The position numbers and the translations under genes are program-made. Shown piece after piece: positions 52,832 through 62,304 of a stretch of DNA of 64,000 nucleotides. Position 1 is the stretch's first letter. The number at the start of each line of letters is the position of its first letter. This DNA is from Brevibacterium sp. CCUG 69071. GTDB lineage: Bacteria > Actinomycetota > Actinomycetes > Actinomycetales > Brevibacteriaceae. The notes beneath the pieces are model-generated. The model had not been told where the DNA came from, did no database searches, and saw only the letters and a program-made list of their open reading frames with translations. Where the stretch lies: positions 930,001 to 994,000 of the forward strand of contig NZ_PGFV01000001.1 of NCBI RefSeq assembly GCF_021023135.1, in the 5' to 3' direction.

Positions 52832-55120
52832 GTGAGCACCCAAGCTGCAACGAACACCGAAGCGCCGCTGGTCGCGGACGCCGGCATCGAACTCGAGATC
52901 GGCGGGATGACCTGCGCCTCCTGCGCGAACCGGATCGAGAAGAAGCTCAACAAGCTCGAGGGCGTCTCCGCCACGGTCAACTACGCCACCGAGAAGGCCA
53001 AGGTCACCGTGCCCGCCGGCTACGACCCCGCCTTGCTGGTCGCCGAGGTGGAGAAGACCGGGTACACCGCCGCCATGCCCAAGCCCAAGGACGCGACGTC
53101 ATCGGGCCCGACCGGCAACGAGGGCGAAGCTCCCGACTCCGAACTGACATCGCTCAAGCACCGCCTCATCGGCGCGATCGTGCTCACCGTCCCGGTGATC
53201 GCCATGGCCATGGTTCCCGCGCTCCAGTTCACCTACTGGCAGTGGGCCTCTCTGGCCCTGGCCGCACCGGTGATCGTGTGGGCGGCCTGGCCGTTCCACA
53301 AGGCGGCGTGGACCAACCTGCGCCACGGCACCGCGACCATGGACACCCTCATCTCCATGGGCACGACCGCGGCGTTCCTGTGGTCGCTCTACGCCCTGTT
53401 CCTCGGCACCGCCGGGACGCCGGGGATGACGCATCCCTTCGAGTTCACCATCGCTCCGTCCGACGGCGCGGGCAACATCTACCTCGAGGCCGCCGCCGGC
53501 GTGACGATGTTCATCCTCGCCGGCCGCTACTTCGAGAAGCGCTCCAAGCGCCAGGCCGGTGCCGCACTGCGCGCGCTGCTCGAGCTCGGCGCGAAGGAGG
53601 TCTCGGTCCTGCGCGGCGGGGCCGAGGTCAAGATCCCGATCGACGACCTTCAGGTCGGCGACGAATTCGTCGTCCGCCCGGGCGAGAAGATCGCCACCGA
53701 CGGCACCGTCGTATCCGGGACATCGGCCGTGGACGCCTCTATGCTCACCGGAGAGTCCGTGCCGGTCGAGGTCGTCGCTGGCGACCCGGTCACGGGCGCG
53801 ACCGTCAACGCCGGCGGCCGCCTGGTCATCCACGCCACCCGCGTCGGATCGGGCACCCAACTGGCGCAGATGGCCAAACTCGTCGAGGACGCCCAGACCG
53901 GCAAGGCCGCGGTCCAGCGCCTGGCCGACCGGATCTCCGGCGTGTTCGTCCCGATCGTCATCGCTATCGCCGTCATCGCCCTCGGCGCATGGCTCGGGGC
54001 CGGATTCCCCGTCTCCGCGGCCTTCACCGCAGCGGTCGCGGTCCTCGTCATCGCCTGCCCCTGCGCCCTCGGCCTGGCCACCCCCACCGCACTGCTAGTC
54101 GGCACCGGCCGCGGCGCGCAGATGGGCGTGCTCATCAAAGGCCCCGAGGTCCTCGAATCCACCCGCAAGGTCGACACTGTGGTGCTGGACAAGACCGGCA
54201 CCGTCACCACCGGCAAAATGACCCTGGTCGAGGCGATCACCGAGCCCGGCGTCGACCGCACCGAGCTGCTGCGCCTGGCAGGCGCGTTGGAGGACGCCTC
54301 CGAGCACCCGATCGCCCAGGCCATCGCCAAGGGCGCGGTCCAGAAGGTCGGGAAGCTGCCCACGCCCGAGGACTTTGCGAACATCGAGGGCAAGGGCGTC
54401 CAGGGCGTCGTCGACGGCCGCGGGGTGCTCGTCGGCCGGGAGTCCCTGCTGGCCGACTGGTCTCAGCACCTTTCCCCCGATGTCGCCGCCGCCAAGGCCG
54501 CAGCCGAGGACGAGGGCAAGACTGTCGTCGCCGTTGGTTGGGACGGACAGGCCCGCGGGATCCTCGTCGTCGCCGACGCCGTCAAGCCCACCAGCGCCGA
54601 GGCCATCGCCGGCCTGAAGGGTCTCGGCCTCACCCCGGTCCTGCTCACTGGCGACAACGAGGCCGTCGCCCGGCGGATCGCCGCCGAGGTCGGCATCGAG
54701 AAGGTCATCGCCGAGGTTCTGCCCAAGGACAAGGTCGACGTCGTCACCGGACTCCAGGACGAGGGCCAGGTCGTCGCAATGGTCGGCGACGGCGTCAACG
54801 ACGCCCCGGCGCTGGCCCAGGCCGACCTGGGCCTGGCGATGGGCACCGGCACCGACGTCGCCATTGAGGCCTCCGACATCACGCTCGTGCGCGGGGACCT
54901 GAGGGCCGCGGTCGACGCGATCCGGCTCTCCCGCAGGACCCTGGGCACGATCAAGTCGAACCTGTTCTGGGCGTTTGCCTACAACGTCGCGGCCATCCCG
55001 GTCGCAGCGCTGGGCATGCTCAACCCCATGCTCGCAGGCGCGGCGATGGCGTTCTCCAGCGTCTTCGTCGTCGGTAACAGCCTCCGCCTGCGCGGGTTCC
55101 GCAGCGTCGCCAAGCAGTGA
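52832..55120 (+). CDS. copA: Copper-exporting P1B-type ATPase CopA
   Basis: 762 residues from a GTG with AAAGGA upstream. An N-terminal metal-binding domain has GMTCASC at 25-31. Eight transmembrane helices carry the CPC motif at 409-411 ([13 protein letters not shown]), the phosphorylation motif DKTGT with D453, the SEHPIA nucleotide-binding motif and [10 protein letters not shown]. These define a P1B-1 Cu(I) exporter. It acts with CopZ, which is encoded two genes upstream. Confidence 0.96.
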   Translation: MSTQAATNTEAPLVADAGIELEIGGMTCASCANRIEKKLNKLEGVSATVNYATEKAKVTVPAGYDPALLVAEVEKTGYTAAMPKPKDATSSGPTGNEGEAPDSELTSLKHRLIGAIVLTVPVIAMAMVPALQFTYWQWASLALAAPVIVWAAWPFHKAAWTNLRHGTATMDTLISMGTTAAFLWSLYALFLGTAGTPGMTHPFEFTIAPSDGAGNIYLEAAAGVTMFILAGRYFEKRSKRQAGAALRALLELGAKEVSVLRGGAEVKIPIDDLQVGDEFVVRPGEKIATDGTVVSGTSAVDASMLTGESVPVEVVAGDPVTGATVNAGGRLVIHATRVGSGTQLAQMAKLVEDAQTGKAAVQRLADRISGVFVPIVIAIAVIALGAWLGAGFPVSAAFTAAVAVLVIACPCALGLATPTALLVGTGRGAQMGVLIKGPEVLESTRKVDTVVLDKTGTVTTGKMTLVEAITEPGVDRTELLRLAGALEDASEHPIAQAIAKGAVQKVGKLPTPEDFANIEGKGVQGVVDGRGVLVGRESLLADWSQHLSPDVAAAKAAAEDEGKTVVAVGWDGQARGILVVADAVKPTSAEAIAGLKGLGLTPVLLTGDNEAVARRIAAEVGIEKVIAEVLPKDKVDVVTGLQDEGQVVAMVGDGVNDAPALAQADLGLAMGTGTDVAIEASDITLVRGDLRAAVDAIRLSRRTLGTIKSNLFWAFAYNVAAIPVAALGMLNPMLAGAAMAFSSVFVVGNSLRLRGFRSVAKQ

Positions 55121-55169
55121 CGCCGCAGAACCGATCATCATCCGAACACACGAAAGGCATTCACCGAGA

Positions 55170-55514
55170 ATGAGCAACGAAGACCAGGTATCCACCAGCT
55201 GCTGCAGCACCTCCCCCGCAGCCAAGGCATCCGCCGCCGAGGAACCTGTCAGCGATGGTTCCAGCTGCGGCGGCATGATCGGCGCAGAGAACCCCGCCGC
55301 CGATTCCGGACATCGCGATAACCTTCTCGTCGAAGGAAGCGACGACGACATGACCACCTGCCCCGTCATGGTCGGCAATCCGGTCAACAAGCAGGACGCC
55401 GAAGAAAAGGGCCTATTCCGCGACTACGACGGGCAGCGCTTCTGGCTCTGCTGCCCAGGCTGCGGACCGACCTTCGACTCCGATCCAGCCAAGTACGCCG
55501 CCAACATGGCCTGA
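55170..55514 (+). CDS. YHS-domain cysteine-rich protein
   Basis: 114 residues. The first half holds CC and Cys/Ser clusters (STSCCSTS, SSCGGM). The second half is a YHS-like metal-binding domain: TTCPVMVGNPVNKQDAEEKG, then FWLCCPGCGPTF. YHS domains accompany copper and heavy-metal ATPases and probably help bind or hand over metal. A strong terminator follows, closing the copZ operon. Confidence 0.85.
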   Translation: MSNEDQVSTSCCSTSPAAKASAAEEPVSDGSSCGGMIGAENPAADSGHRDNLLVEGSDDDMTTCPVMVGNPVNKQDAEEKGLFRDYDGQRFWLCCPGCGPTFDSDPAKYAANMA

Positions 55515-55522
55515 TCCTTCGA

Positions 55523-55562
55523 CGACCCGGGGCTGCAGCATCACTGCTGCCGCCCCGGGTCG
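55523..55562 (+). terminator. Terminator of the copZ-copA operon
   Basis: CGACCCGGGGC (55523-55533) and GCCCCGGGTCG (55552-55562) pair perfectly around an inner TGCAGCA/TGCTGC stem. Confidence 0.75.
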
Positions 55563-55604
55563 ACTGGATCGTAGCTGAGCGATTCCACGCCCGCCGATCG
55601 ATAT

Positions 55605-55631
55605 TTGACCGATACCCCAGAGGGGTATAAT
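55605..55631 (+). promoter_or_regulatory. Promoter with embedded CsoR operator (ydhK operon)
   Basis: A -35 TTGACC (55605-55610) and a perfect -10 TATAAT (55626-55631) are separated by 15 bp. The CsoR dyad ATACCCCAGAGGGGTAT (55612-55628) fills the spacer, so a bound repressor would cover the promoter. The transcript starts about 25 bp ahead of the ydhK-like gene. Confidence 0.75.
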
Positions 55632-55662
55632 GTTGATCGGGCCAGAATTCATAGGAGACTTT

Positions 55663-56259
55663 ATGCGCAAGCGCCTCATGACCACCGTCGCCGCAGGAGT
55701 GCTCGGCGGAGCACTCGTGCTCACCGGCTGCAGCACCGGAGGAGACCAGGACCAAGCGACGCCCTCATCGACCAGCCAGCACGAGGGCCACGGAAGCAGT
55801 GGCAGCAGTTCTGACAGCGGCGGGATGGAGCATCCGATGGACGGCGGCCCCGCCCCCGAGGGCATCGAGAAGGCTGCGTCGCCGAAGTACCCGGCCGGCA
55901 CCGAGGTCACGCTCACCGCCGAACACATGGAGGGCATGGACGGCGCAAACGCCACGATCGCCGGCGCGTTCGACACCTACACCTACGCGGTGAACTTCAC
56001 GCCCACCACCGGCGGGGATCCGGTCAAGGATCACAAGTGGGTCGTGCAGGAGGAGATCAAGGACGCCGGAGATGGGCGTCTGGCCGACGGCACCGAGGTC
56101 ACTCTCGAGGCCGAACACATGGAGGGCATGAAAGGCGCGAAGGCGACTATCGCCTCCTCCACCGACGAGACCGTTTACATGGTCGACTACGAGTCCGACG
56201 GCATGACGATGACCAACCACAAGTGGGTCGTCGAGAGCGAGATCAAGCCGGCCTCCTGA
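55663..56259 (+). CDS. YdhK/DUF1541 lipoprotein
   Basis: 198 residues. Signal sequence and lipobox VLTGC, then a His/Ser/Gly-rich linker (QHEGHGSSG), then two DUF1541 repeats of about 57 residues. Each has TEVTLxAEHMEGMxGAxATIA and ends in HKWVV. The paired HMEGM motifs probably bind copper outside the membrane. TAGGAG precedes the ATG. First gene after the CsoR-controlled promoter, upstream of the CopB-like ATPase. Confidence 0.88.
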   Translation: MRKRLMTTVAAGVLGGALVLTGCSTGGDQDQATPSSTSQHEGHGSSGSSSDSGGMEHPMDGGPAPEGIEKAASPKYPAGTEVTLTAEHMEGMDGANATIAGAFDTYTYAVNFTPTTGGDPVKDHKWVVQEEIKDAGDGRLADGTEVTLEAEHMEGMKGAKATIASSTDETVYMVDYESDGMTMTNHKWVVESEIKPAS

Positions 56260-56265
56260 GCCGGT

Positions 56266-56294
56266 CGCCGCGGGCCCATTCAAGGTCCGCGGCG
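56266..56294 (+). other. Intercistronic hairpin between ydhK and copB
   Basis: CGCCGCGG (56266-56273) and CCGCGGCG (56287-56294) form a perfect 8-bp stem. It may stabilise the upstream mRNA or partially terminate it, so the ATPase would be made at a lower level. Confidence 0.45.
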
Positions 56295-56349
56295 AGACAC
56301 GACCCGATCGAAGGAAAGACCGGGGAAGAACGAGGGGAAGCGAAGAGCA

Positions 56350-58494
56350 ATGACGGACCCGACCACGCATCACCATGACCACGACGGCGTCGCGACCACC
56401 GAGTCCGGCCATGTTGACGCCTCGCGCGCCGAGCACGAAGGCCACACCATGGAACATGGTGACCACGCCGGGCACGGTGATCACGGCAGTGGTCATGGTG
56501 GTCATGCGGGCCACGGCGACCACGTCGGCCAGTTCCGCAGGCTGTTCTGGATCAACCTCGTCATCGCCATCCCGGTGGTCGCGTTCTCCCCCATGTTCGC
56601 CATGCTCCTCGGGTACTCCGTGCCCGGCTGGGCAGGCTGGGTGGCCGCGGTGCTCGGCACCGTCATGTACGCCTGGGGCGGCACCCCGTTCCTCACCGGT
56701 GCCGTCAGCGAGCTGAAGAGCCGCCAGCCGGGGATGATGCTGCTGATCGCGCTCGGCATCACCGTCGCGTTCCTCGCCTCCTGGGCCGCCACGCTCGGGC
56801 TCGTCCACCACGAGCTCGAGTTCTGGTGGGAGCTGGCGCTGCTGATCGTCATCATGCTGCTGGGCCACTGGATCGAGATGCGCTCCCTGGCCCAGACCAC
56901 CTCCGCGCTGGACTCCCTGGCCGCACTGCTGCCCGATGAGGCGGAGCGCGTCGAGGGCGACGACGTCGTCAAGCTCGACCCGGCCGACCTGCGCGTCGGC
57001 GACGTCGTCATCGTCCGCCCCGGCGGCAGCGTCCCCGCCGACGGCACCATCGTCGACGGCCGCGCCGACATGGACGAGTCCATGATCACCGGAGAATCGC
57101 GTCCCGTCGCCCGCGGCGAGGGCGATGCAGTCACCGCCGGCACCGTGGCCACCGACTCCGGCCTGCGCGTCGAGATCACCGCCACCGGCGACGACACGGC
57201 GCTGGCGGGCATCAACCGGCTCGTCGCCGAGGCGCAGGGCTCCTCCTCCCGCGCCCAGCGCATCGCCGACCGCGCCGCCGCCCTGCTGTTCTGGTTCGCC
57301 CTCGGTGCGGCCCTGATCACCGCAGTCGTTTGGACTCTCTTCGGGCTCCCCGACGATGCGGTCATTCGCACCATCACCGTCCTCGTCATCGCCTGCCCAC
57401 ACGCGCTGGGCCTAGCGATCCCGCTGGTGGTCTCCATCGCCACCGAGCGCGCCGCCCGCGGCGGCGTCCTGGTCAAGGACCGCCTCGCGCTGGAGTCCAT
57501 GCGCCTGGTCGATGCGGTGCTCTTCGACAAGACCGGCACCCTGACCAAGGGCGAGCCCACCGTCACCGGCGTCGAATCGACCGGCGACCTGGACTCCGAC
57601 GAGGTGCTCGCCCTGGCCGCCGCGGCCGAGGCCGACAGCGAGCACCCGCTCGCCCGGTCCATAGTCACCGCCGCCAAGGAGAAGAGCCTCGCCCTCGAGC
57701 CGGCCAGTGGGTTCTCCTCCTCCCCGGCAGTCGGCGTCACCGCGACCGTGGCCGACCAGGAGATTCGCGTCGGCGGTCCACGGCTGCTCGAGGAGACCGG
57801 GCAGGACGAGGTCGACACGGCCGACGCGTGGCGGGCCGAGGGTGCGATCATCCTGCACGTCCTCCGCGACGGCCAAGTGATCGGCGGCCTCAAGCTCGCC
57901 GACGAGGTCCGGCCCGAGTCCCGCGACGCCGTCGACGCCCTCCATGAGCTCGGCGTCGAGGTCGTTATGATCACCGGCGACGCCGAGGCCGTGGCGAACG
58001 AGGTTGGCCGGGAACTCAGCATCGACCGTGTCTTCGCCGGCGTCCGCCCCGAGGACAAGTCCGCCAAGGTCGCTGCGCTCCAGGACGAGGGCAAGAGGGT
58101 CGCGATGGTCGGCGACGGCGTCAACGATGCCCCTGCGCTGGCGCAGTCCGACGTCGGTATCGCCATCGGGGCAGGCACAGACGTCGCCATCGCCTCTGCC
58201 GGCGTCATCCTCGCCAGCTCCGACCCGCGCAGCGTCCTGTCGGTCATCCAGCTCTCCCGTGCCGCATACCGTAAAATGAAGCAGAACCTGTGGTGGGCTG
58301 CCGGATACAACCTGCTCTCTGTACCGCTCGCGGCGGGCGTGCTCGCACCTGTCGGGTTCGTCCTGCCGATGTCGGTCGGCGCGATCCTGATGTCGATCTC
58401 CACTGTCGTCGTCGCGCTCAATGCCCAGCTGCTGCGTCGCATCGACCTCACCCCAGATGCCAGCACTCGCTCCGTCCTGGAGCACCAGAAGTGA
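56350..58494 (+). CDS. copB: CopB-like P1B ATPase (CPH motif)
   Basis: 714 residues. It has no CxxC metal domain; instead the N-terminal 60 residues are His-rich (HHHDHDG, HAGHGDHGSG, GHAGHGDH). The transmembrane metal motif is CPH at 349-351 (ACPHALGLAIP). DKTGT with D393 and the SEHPLA motif follow, then [13 protein letters not shown]-type P1B-3 pumps are usually Cu(II) exporters, though other substrates have been reported. It complements the CPC-type CopA in the operon before. The csoR gene begins 11 bp after its stop. Confidence 0.93.
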   Translation: MTDPTTHHHDHDGVATTESGHVDASRAEHEGHTMEHGDHAGHGDHGSGHGGHAGHGDHVGQFRRLFWINLVIAIPVVAFSPMFAMLLGYSVPGWAGWVAAVLGTVMYAWGGTPFLTGAVSELKSRQPGMMLLIALGITVAFLASWAATLGLVHHELEFWWELALLIVIMLLGHWIEMRSLAQTTSALDSLAALLPDEAERVEGDDVVKLDPADLRVGDVVIVRPGGSVPADGTIVDGRADMDESMITGESRPVARGEGDAVTAGTVATDSGLRVEITATGDDTALAGINRLVAEAQGSSSRAQRIADRAAALLFWFALGAALITAVVWTLFGLPDDAVIRTITVLVIACPHALGLAIPLVVSIATERAARGGVLVKDRLALESMRLVDAVLFDKTGTLTKGEPTVTGVESTGDLDSDEVLALAAAAEADSEHPLARSIVTAAKEKSLALEPASGFSSSPAVGVTATVADQEIRVGGPRLLEETGQDEVDTADAWRAEGAIILHVLRDGQVIGGLKLADEVRPESRDAVDALHELGVEVVMITGDAEAVANEVGRELSIDRVFAGVRPEDKSAKVAALQDEGKRVAMVGDGVNDAPALAQSDVGIAIGAGTDVAIASAGVILASSDPRSVLSVIQLSRAAYRKMKQNLWWAAGYNLLSVPLAAGVLAPVGFVLPMSVGAILMSISTVVVALNAQLLRRIDLTPDASTRSVLEHQK

Positions 58495-58505
58495 AGGACA
58501 CACCC

Positions 58506-58829
58506 ATGAACACCGACACTGCAACCGATGAGACCGGGGCGCACCAGCACGGTTACATCAGCGACAAGGACCGTTACCGCAACCGCATGAAGCGCATCGA
58601 AGGCCAGGCCCGCGGCATCACCAAGATGATCGACGACGAGAAGTACTGCATCGACATCCTCACCCAGGTCTCGGCGCTCACCCGGGCCCTGCAGGGGGTA
58701 GCGACCGGCCTGCTCGATGACCACCTCAAGCACTGCGTGCTCGACGCCGCCAAGCAAGGCGATGAGGACGCGGCCATCGCCAAGATCCAGGAAGCCACCG
58801 ATGCCATCAATCGCCTCGTCCGCTCCTGA
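58506..58829 (+). CDS. csoR: Copper-sensing repressor CsoR
   Basis: 107 residues, all-helical CsoR/RcnR fold. The Cu(I)-binding triad is present: Cys in DEKYCIDILTQVSAL, then His and Cys in DDHLKHCVLD. The ATG at 58506 follows AAGGA with 7-nt spacing. Copper binding should release it from GC-tract dyads. Boxes of that type occur before the DUF6153-like gene, copZ and ydhK, so it is probably the regulator of the whole module. Confidence 0.94.
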   Translation: MNTDTATDETGAHQHGYISDKDRYRNRMKRIEGQARGITKMIDDEKYCIDILTQVSALTRALQGVATGLLDDHLKHCVLDAAKQGDEDAAIAKIQEATDAINRLVRS

Positions 58830-59013
58830 CACCATCCGATTTCGTCAATACAGGATGCCTCGGACCGGTTGCGCCCCCGGGTCAAGACAAGGCTCTCGAT
58901 GTCTCCTGGCAGGCGTGCGCTGCGCTTCGTCTTGCCCTTGGCACCGGCGAAATCGGGCTGCGTTAGGACTTACCTGACGACATGAACACTTTCACCTGAG
59001 AAAAGAGTTGGGC

Positions 59014-59637
59014 ATGCCCCTTGCCATTGTTACTCCGATTCAGCCCTCCAGGAGCCGCCTGAGACTCTGCGCGACCATGACCGCGCTGGCGACCAGCACC
59101 GTCCTCCTGCTCAGCGGCTGTGCTGATGCGGAACCGTCCGCTGACGCAGGATCCGATCACTCACTGGTGGTCGAGCATAATCTAGACGGACTGAATGCAC
59201 AGGAAATCATCAAGCGCCTCGACACAACGAAGGTGGCAGATCGCTCGTCTGAACTCATCGCTTCGATTGAATCCGACCAACTCGTCCTGACCGACGATCA
59301 GAACAATCAAACCACTCTGCCGATGCCAGAAGACGAATTCTACGTCTCTATCGCCCCATATCGCGGCCAGACTCACGAATGTTACTTTCACAGCCTCACT
59401 ACTTGCCGCGGCGAGCTCGCCAATACTGACGTCGACGTCACCGTGGTCGAGGCGACGTCCGGGAAGACCATCCTCGATGAAACACTCACGACTTACGACA
59501 ACGGATTCGTCGGACTCTGGCTGCCCCGCGGCATTGACGCGACGCTCACGGTCAGCACCGGAGACCGCATCGCGAAGCAGGACATTTCGACCCGCATCGA
59601 CGACCCCACCTGCTTGACTGGTCTTCAGCTGACTTGA
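59014..59637 (+). CDS. cueP: CueP-family copper-binding lipoprotein
   Basis: 207 residues. The N-terminal helix ends in a lipobox LLSGC. The body contains the CueP signature HECYFHSLTTCRGELANT with cysteines, then YDNGFVGLWLPR. CueP proteins bind copper in the periplasm or outside the cell and can reduce or deliver it. It sits between csoR and the arsenic genes. No CsoR box is visible in its 184-bp leader, so it may be read through from csoR. Confidence 0.9.
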   Translation: MPLAIVTPIQPSRSRLRLCATMTALATSTVLLLSGCADAEPSADAGSDHSLVVEHNLDGLNAQEIIKRLDTTKVADRSSELIASIESDQLVLTDDQNNQTTLPMPEDEFYVSIAPYRGQTHECYFHSLTTCRGELANTDVDVTVVEATSGKTILDETLTTYDNGFVGLWLPRGIDATLTVSTGDRIAKQDISTRIDDPTCLTGLQLT

Positions 59638-59724
59638 CGCCCGGACGCTGAAAATGGCGAGGAGCTGCAGATCACCGCGATGGGCGAGCCGCGGTTTCGG
59701 AGGGTGAGCACGACTGACTTGCTG

Positions 59725-59745
59725 ATTGAATCGATATCCTTCAAT
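59725..59745. promoter_or_regulatory. ArsR operator candidate upstream of acr3
   Basis: ATTGAA-N9-TTCAAT is a perfect 6-bp dyad. It ends 8 bp before the acr3 ATG, with GATATC in the middle. It would cover a promoter with TTGCTG (59719) and an AT-rich AATATAGA -10 region, and leave a very short or absent leader. Confidence 0.5.
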
Positions 59746-59753
59746 ATAGAGGC

Positions 59754-60851
59754 ATGTCTAATCAAGCATCTCTCACTGCACCCCCTGTGACGCGACGGCT
59801 CTCGACCCTGGACAGGTGGCTGCCGCTGTGGATCGGGCTGGCGATGGTCGCAGGCCTCCTTCTGGGACGATTCATTCCTGGAATCTCGGAGTTGCTGTCG
59901 CACATGGAGATCGGCGGGATCTCCATGCCGATCGCGCTCGGCCTTCTCGTGATGATGTACCCGGTCCTGGCCAAGGTCCGCTACGACAAAGTCGCCGCCG
60001 TCACCGGCGACAAGAAGCTCCTCATCTCCTCTCTGGTACTCAATTGGCTCGCCGGGCCGGCGATCATGTTCGCCCTGGCCTGGCTGCTCCTGCCCGACAT
60101 TCCCGAGTACCGCACCGGGCTCATCATCGTCGGTCTGGCCCGCTGCATCGCCATGGTCGTGATCTGGAACGACCTGGCCTGCGGCGACCGCGAGGCGACC
60201 GCGGTGCTAGTGGCGATCAACTCGGTCTTCCAGGTCGTCATGTTCTCCGTCCTCGGCTGGTTCTACCTCAGCGTCCTGCCGAGCTGGCTCGGCCTGGACA
60301 CACAAGGGCTCGAGGTGTCGATGGGCCAGATTGCCCTCAACGTCCTCGTCTTCCTCGGAGTGCCCCTGGTCGCGGGATTCGCCTCGCGCTGGATCGGTGA
60401 GAAGCGCAAGGGCCGGGACTGGTACGAGGAGAAATTTGTTCCTAAGGTCGGACCATGGGCCTTGTACGGGCTGCTGTTCACTGTGGTACTGCTGTTCGCC
60501 CTCCAGGGTGAGCAGATCACGAGCCGGCCGCTGGACGTCGTCCGGATCGCTCTGCCGCTACTGGTGTACTTCGCCGTCATGTGGTTCGCCGGCCTGCTGC
60601 TGGGCAAAGGCATCGGCCTCGGTTATGCACGGTCGACGACACTGGCATTCACTGCGGCGGGCAACAACTTCGAGCTCGCCATCGCCGTCGCGATCGGCAC
60701 CTTCGGCGCGACTTCCGGCCAGGCACTGGCCGGCGTCGTCGGACCGCTCATCGAGGTGCCCGTCCTCGTCGGCCTCGTCTACGTCTCCCTCTGGGCCGCC
60801 AAGGCGTGGTTCCGCACCGATCCCTATAACCAGGAGGTACGAACGTCATGA
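59754..60851 (+). CDS. acr3: Arsenite efflux transporter Acr3
   Basis: 365 residues with about ten transmembrane helices. The family segment GLARCIAMVVIWNDLACGD, with the Cys required in Acr3 proteins, is at about 124-142. Later segments are LVFLGVPLVAGFASRW and TAAGNNFELAIAVAIGTFGATSGQALAGVVGPLIEVP. Exports As(III) using the proton gradient. The stop overlaps the next start codon (ATGA). First gene of a four-gene arsenic unit. Confidence 0.95.
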   Translation: MSNQASLTAPPVTRRLSTLDRWLPLWIGLAMVAGLLLGRFIPGISELLSHMEIGGISMPIALGLLVMMYPVLAKVRYDKVAAVTGDKKLLISSLVLNWLAGPAIMFALAWLLLPDIPEYRTGLIIVGLARCIAMVVIWNDLACGDREATAVLVAINSVFQVVMFSVLGWFYLSVLPSWLGLDTQGLEVSMGQIALNVLVFLGVPLVAGFASRWIGEKRKGRDWYEEKFVPKVGPWALYGLLFTVVLLFALQGEQITSRPLDVVRIALPLLVYFAVMWFAGLLLGKGIGLGYARSTTLAFTAAGNNFELAIAVAIGTFGATSGQALAGVVGPLIEVPVLVGLVYVSLWAAKAWFRTDPYNQEVRTS

Positions 60852-61864
60852 CCGACATCGCCCTGACGCCAGCCGCCCCCGATGAAGACTGCCTGCCCCA
60901 AGTGACGCCGATCTCGACGGCCCTCGGCCAGGAGGTTGCCGCGACACTCGCGGGCACCCTCAAAGCCCTCGCCGACCCATTGCGTCTGCGGATGCTCTCG
61001 GCGATCGCAGCCGATCCTCGCGGCGAGTCGTGCGTATGCGATCTCGCCGACCTCGCCGACGTCTCACAGCCGACCGTCTCCCACCACCTCAAGGTCCTCC
61101 GGACAGTGGGGCTGCTCGATTCCGAGCGCCGTGGGACTTGGGTCTGGTACAGCATCGCGCCAGGGAAAAGTGACGCTGTCGCCGCCTTGCTCGAAGGATT
61201 CGCACCGGCGGCCGTCGCCCCCAGCATGGAACCGGAAACGACGGCCGCCGCAGAGCTGGAGAGCATGGACGAGCACATCGAGCGTCTGGCCGCCGACCTC
61301 GCCAACGCGACGTCGCAGCTGCCGCGGGATACCGTCACCAGCATCGTCCGGGAATCGTACACGGCGCTGGCCCGGTCGGCGAAGATCACACGCTACCTGG
61401 TGCCCCTGAGCGAACGCTTCGCTCGGCAGCGACTGGCTGACCTCACCCGCAACCGAGCAACCGCACCGCCTCAGGTGCTGTTTGTCTGCGTCGCCAACGC
61501 AGGTCGCTCCCAGCTGGCCGCGGCGCTGACCCGCAGCCTGTCCGAGGGCAGGGTCGTCGCCCGATCCGCCGGCTCGACCCCGGCGGCGGGCATCCACCCG
61601 CACGTGCGCGACCTCGTCGCCGAGATCGACCGCGAGGCCGCCGACGAGGCGTTCCCCAAGCCGCTCACCGACGACGCCATTCGCGCCGCCGATGTCGTGG
61701 TGACCATGGGCTGCGGCGACGCCTGCCCCGTCGTCCCCGGAGTCCGGTACGAAGACTGGGCTGTCGGCGACCCGGCCCTGGCATCGCCGGAGGGACTCGC
61801 CGCTATCCGCGACGACATCGCTACACGCGTCAGCCGACTCCTCCCCACCTTCACCACCGAATGA
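60848..61864 (+). CDS. ArsR-ArsC fusion: arsenic-sensing repressor with arsenate reductase-like domain
   Basis: 338 residues. Residues about 30-110 are an ArsR winged helix with the arsenite site ESCVCDLADLADVSQPTVSHHLKVL (CxC). A helical linker (about 130-200) joins it to a low-molecular-weight phosphatase/ArsC fold with active-site loop CVANAGRSQ (CX5R) and the distal redox-type segment MGCGDACPVVPGVRYEDW. Sensing and reducing As in one protein could couple the signal to the enzyme. It starts coupled to acr3 and ends coupled to arsC (ATGA both times). Confidence 0.92.
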   Translation: MTDIALTPAAPDEDCLPQVTPISTALGQEVAATLAGTLKALADPLRLRMLSAIAADPRGESCVCDLADLADVSQPTVSHHLKVLRTVGLLDSERRGTWVWYSIAPGKSDAVAALLEGFAPAAVAPSMEPETTAAAELESMDEHIERLAADLANATSQLPRDTVTSIVRESYTALARSAKITRYLVPLSERFARQRLADLTRNRATAPPQVLFVCVANAGRSQLAAALTRSLSEGRVVARSAGSTPAAGIHPHVRDLVAEIDREAADEAFPKPLTDDAIRAADVVVTMGCGDACPVVPGVRYEDWAVGDPALASPEGLAAIRDDIATRVSRLLPTFTTE

Positions 61865-62304
61865 ACGAGAGAAGCACAGATATGAACGATCGCACGCCCT
61901 CCGTCCTGTTCGTCTGCGTCCACAACGCCGGCCGCTCCCAGATGGCCGCCGGCTGGCTGCGCCACCTCGCCGGGAATCAAATCGAGGTCCGCTCAGCAGG
62001 ATCCATGCCCGCCGAGCAGATCAACCCGATCGCTGTCGAGGCCATGGCCGAAGAGGGGATCGACATCACCGCCGAGGAACCCAAGGTCCTCACCACCGAG
62101 GCCGTGCAGGACTCCGACGTCGTCATCACGATGGGCTGCGGCGACGCCTGCCCGTACTTCCCCGGCAAGCGCTACGAGGACTGGAAGCTCGACGATCCCG
62201 CTGGCCAGGGCATCGAGGCGGTACGCCCGATCCGCGACGAGATCAGGTTTCGAATCGAGACGCTCACCGCAGAGCTGCTCGATCAGGACCCGGCGCGGGC
62301 GTGA
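61861..62304 (+). CDS. arsC: Arsenate reductase ArsC (LMW phosphatase type)
   Basis: 147 residues with CVHNAGRSQ (CX5R loop near the N-terminus) and the MGCGDACPYFPGKRYEDW segment carrying the resolving cysteines, like the preceding fusion's second half. Reduces arsenate to arsenite for export by Acr3; thioredoxin or mycothiol could be the reductant, and this is not resolvable here. The start at 61861 overlaps the previous stop; an ATG at 61882 is an alternative. Confidence 0.93.
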   Translation: MNERSTDMNDRTPSVLFVCVHNAGRSQMAAGWLRHLAGNQIEVRSAGSMPAEQINPIAVEAMAEEGIDITAEEPKVLTTEAVQDSDVVITMGCGDACPYFPGKRYEDWKLDDPAGQGIEAVRPIRDEIRFRIETLTAELLDQDPARA

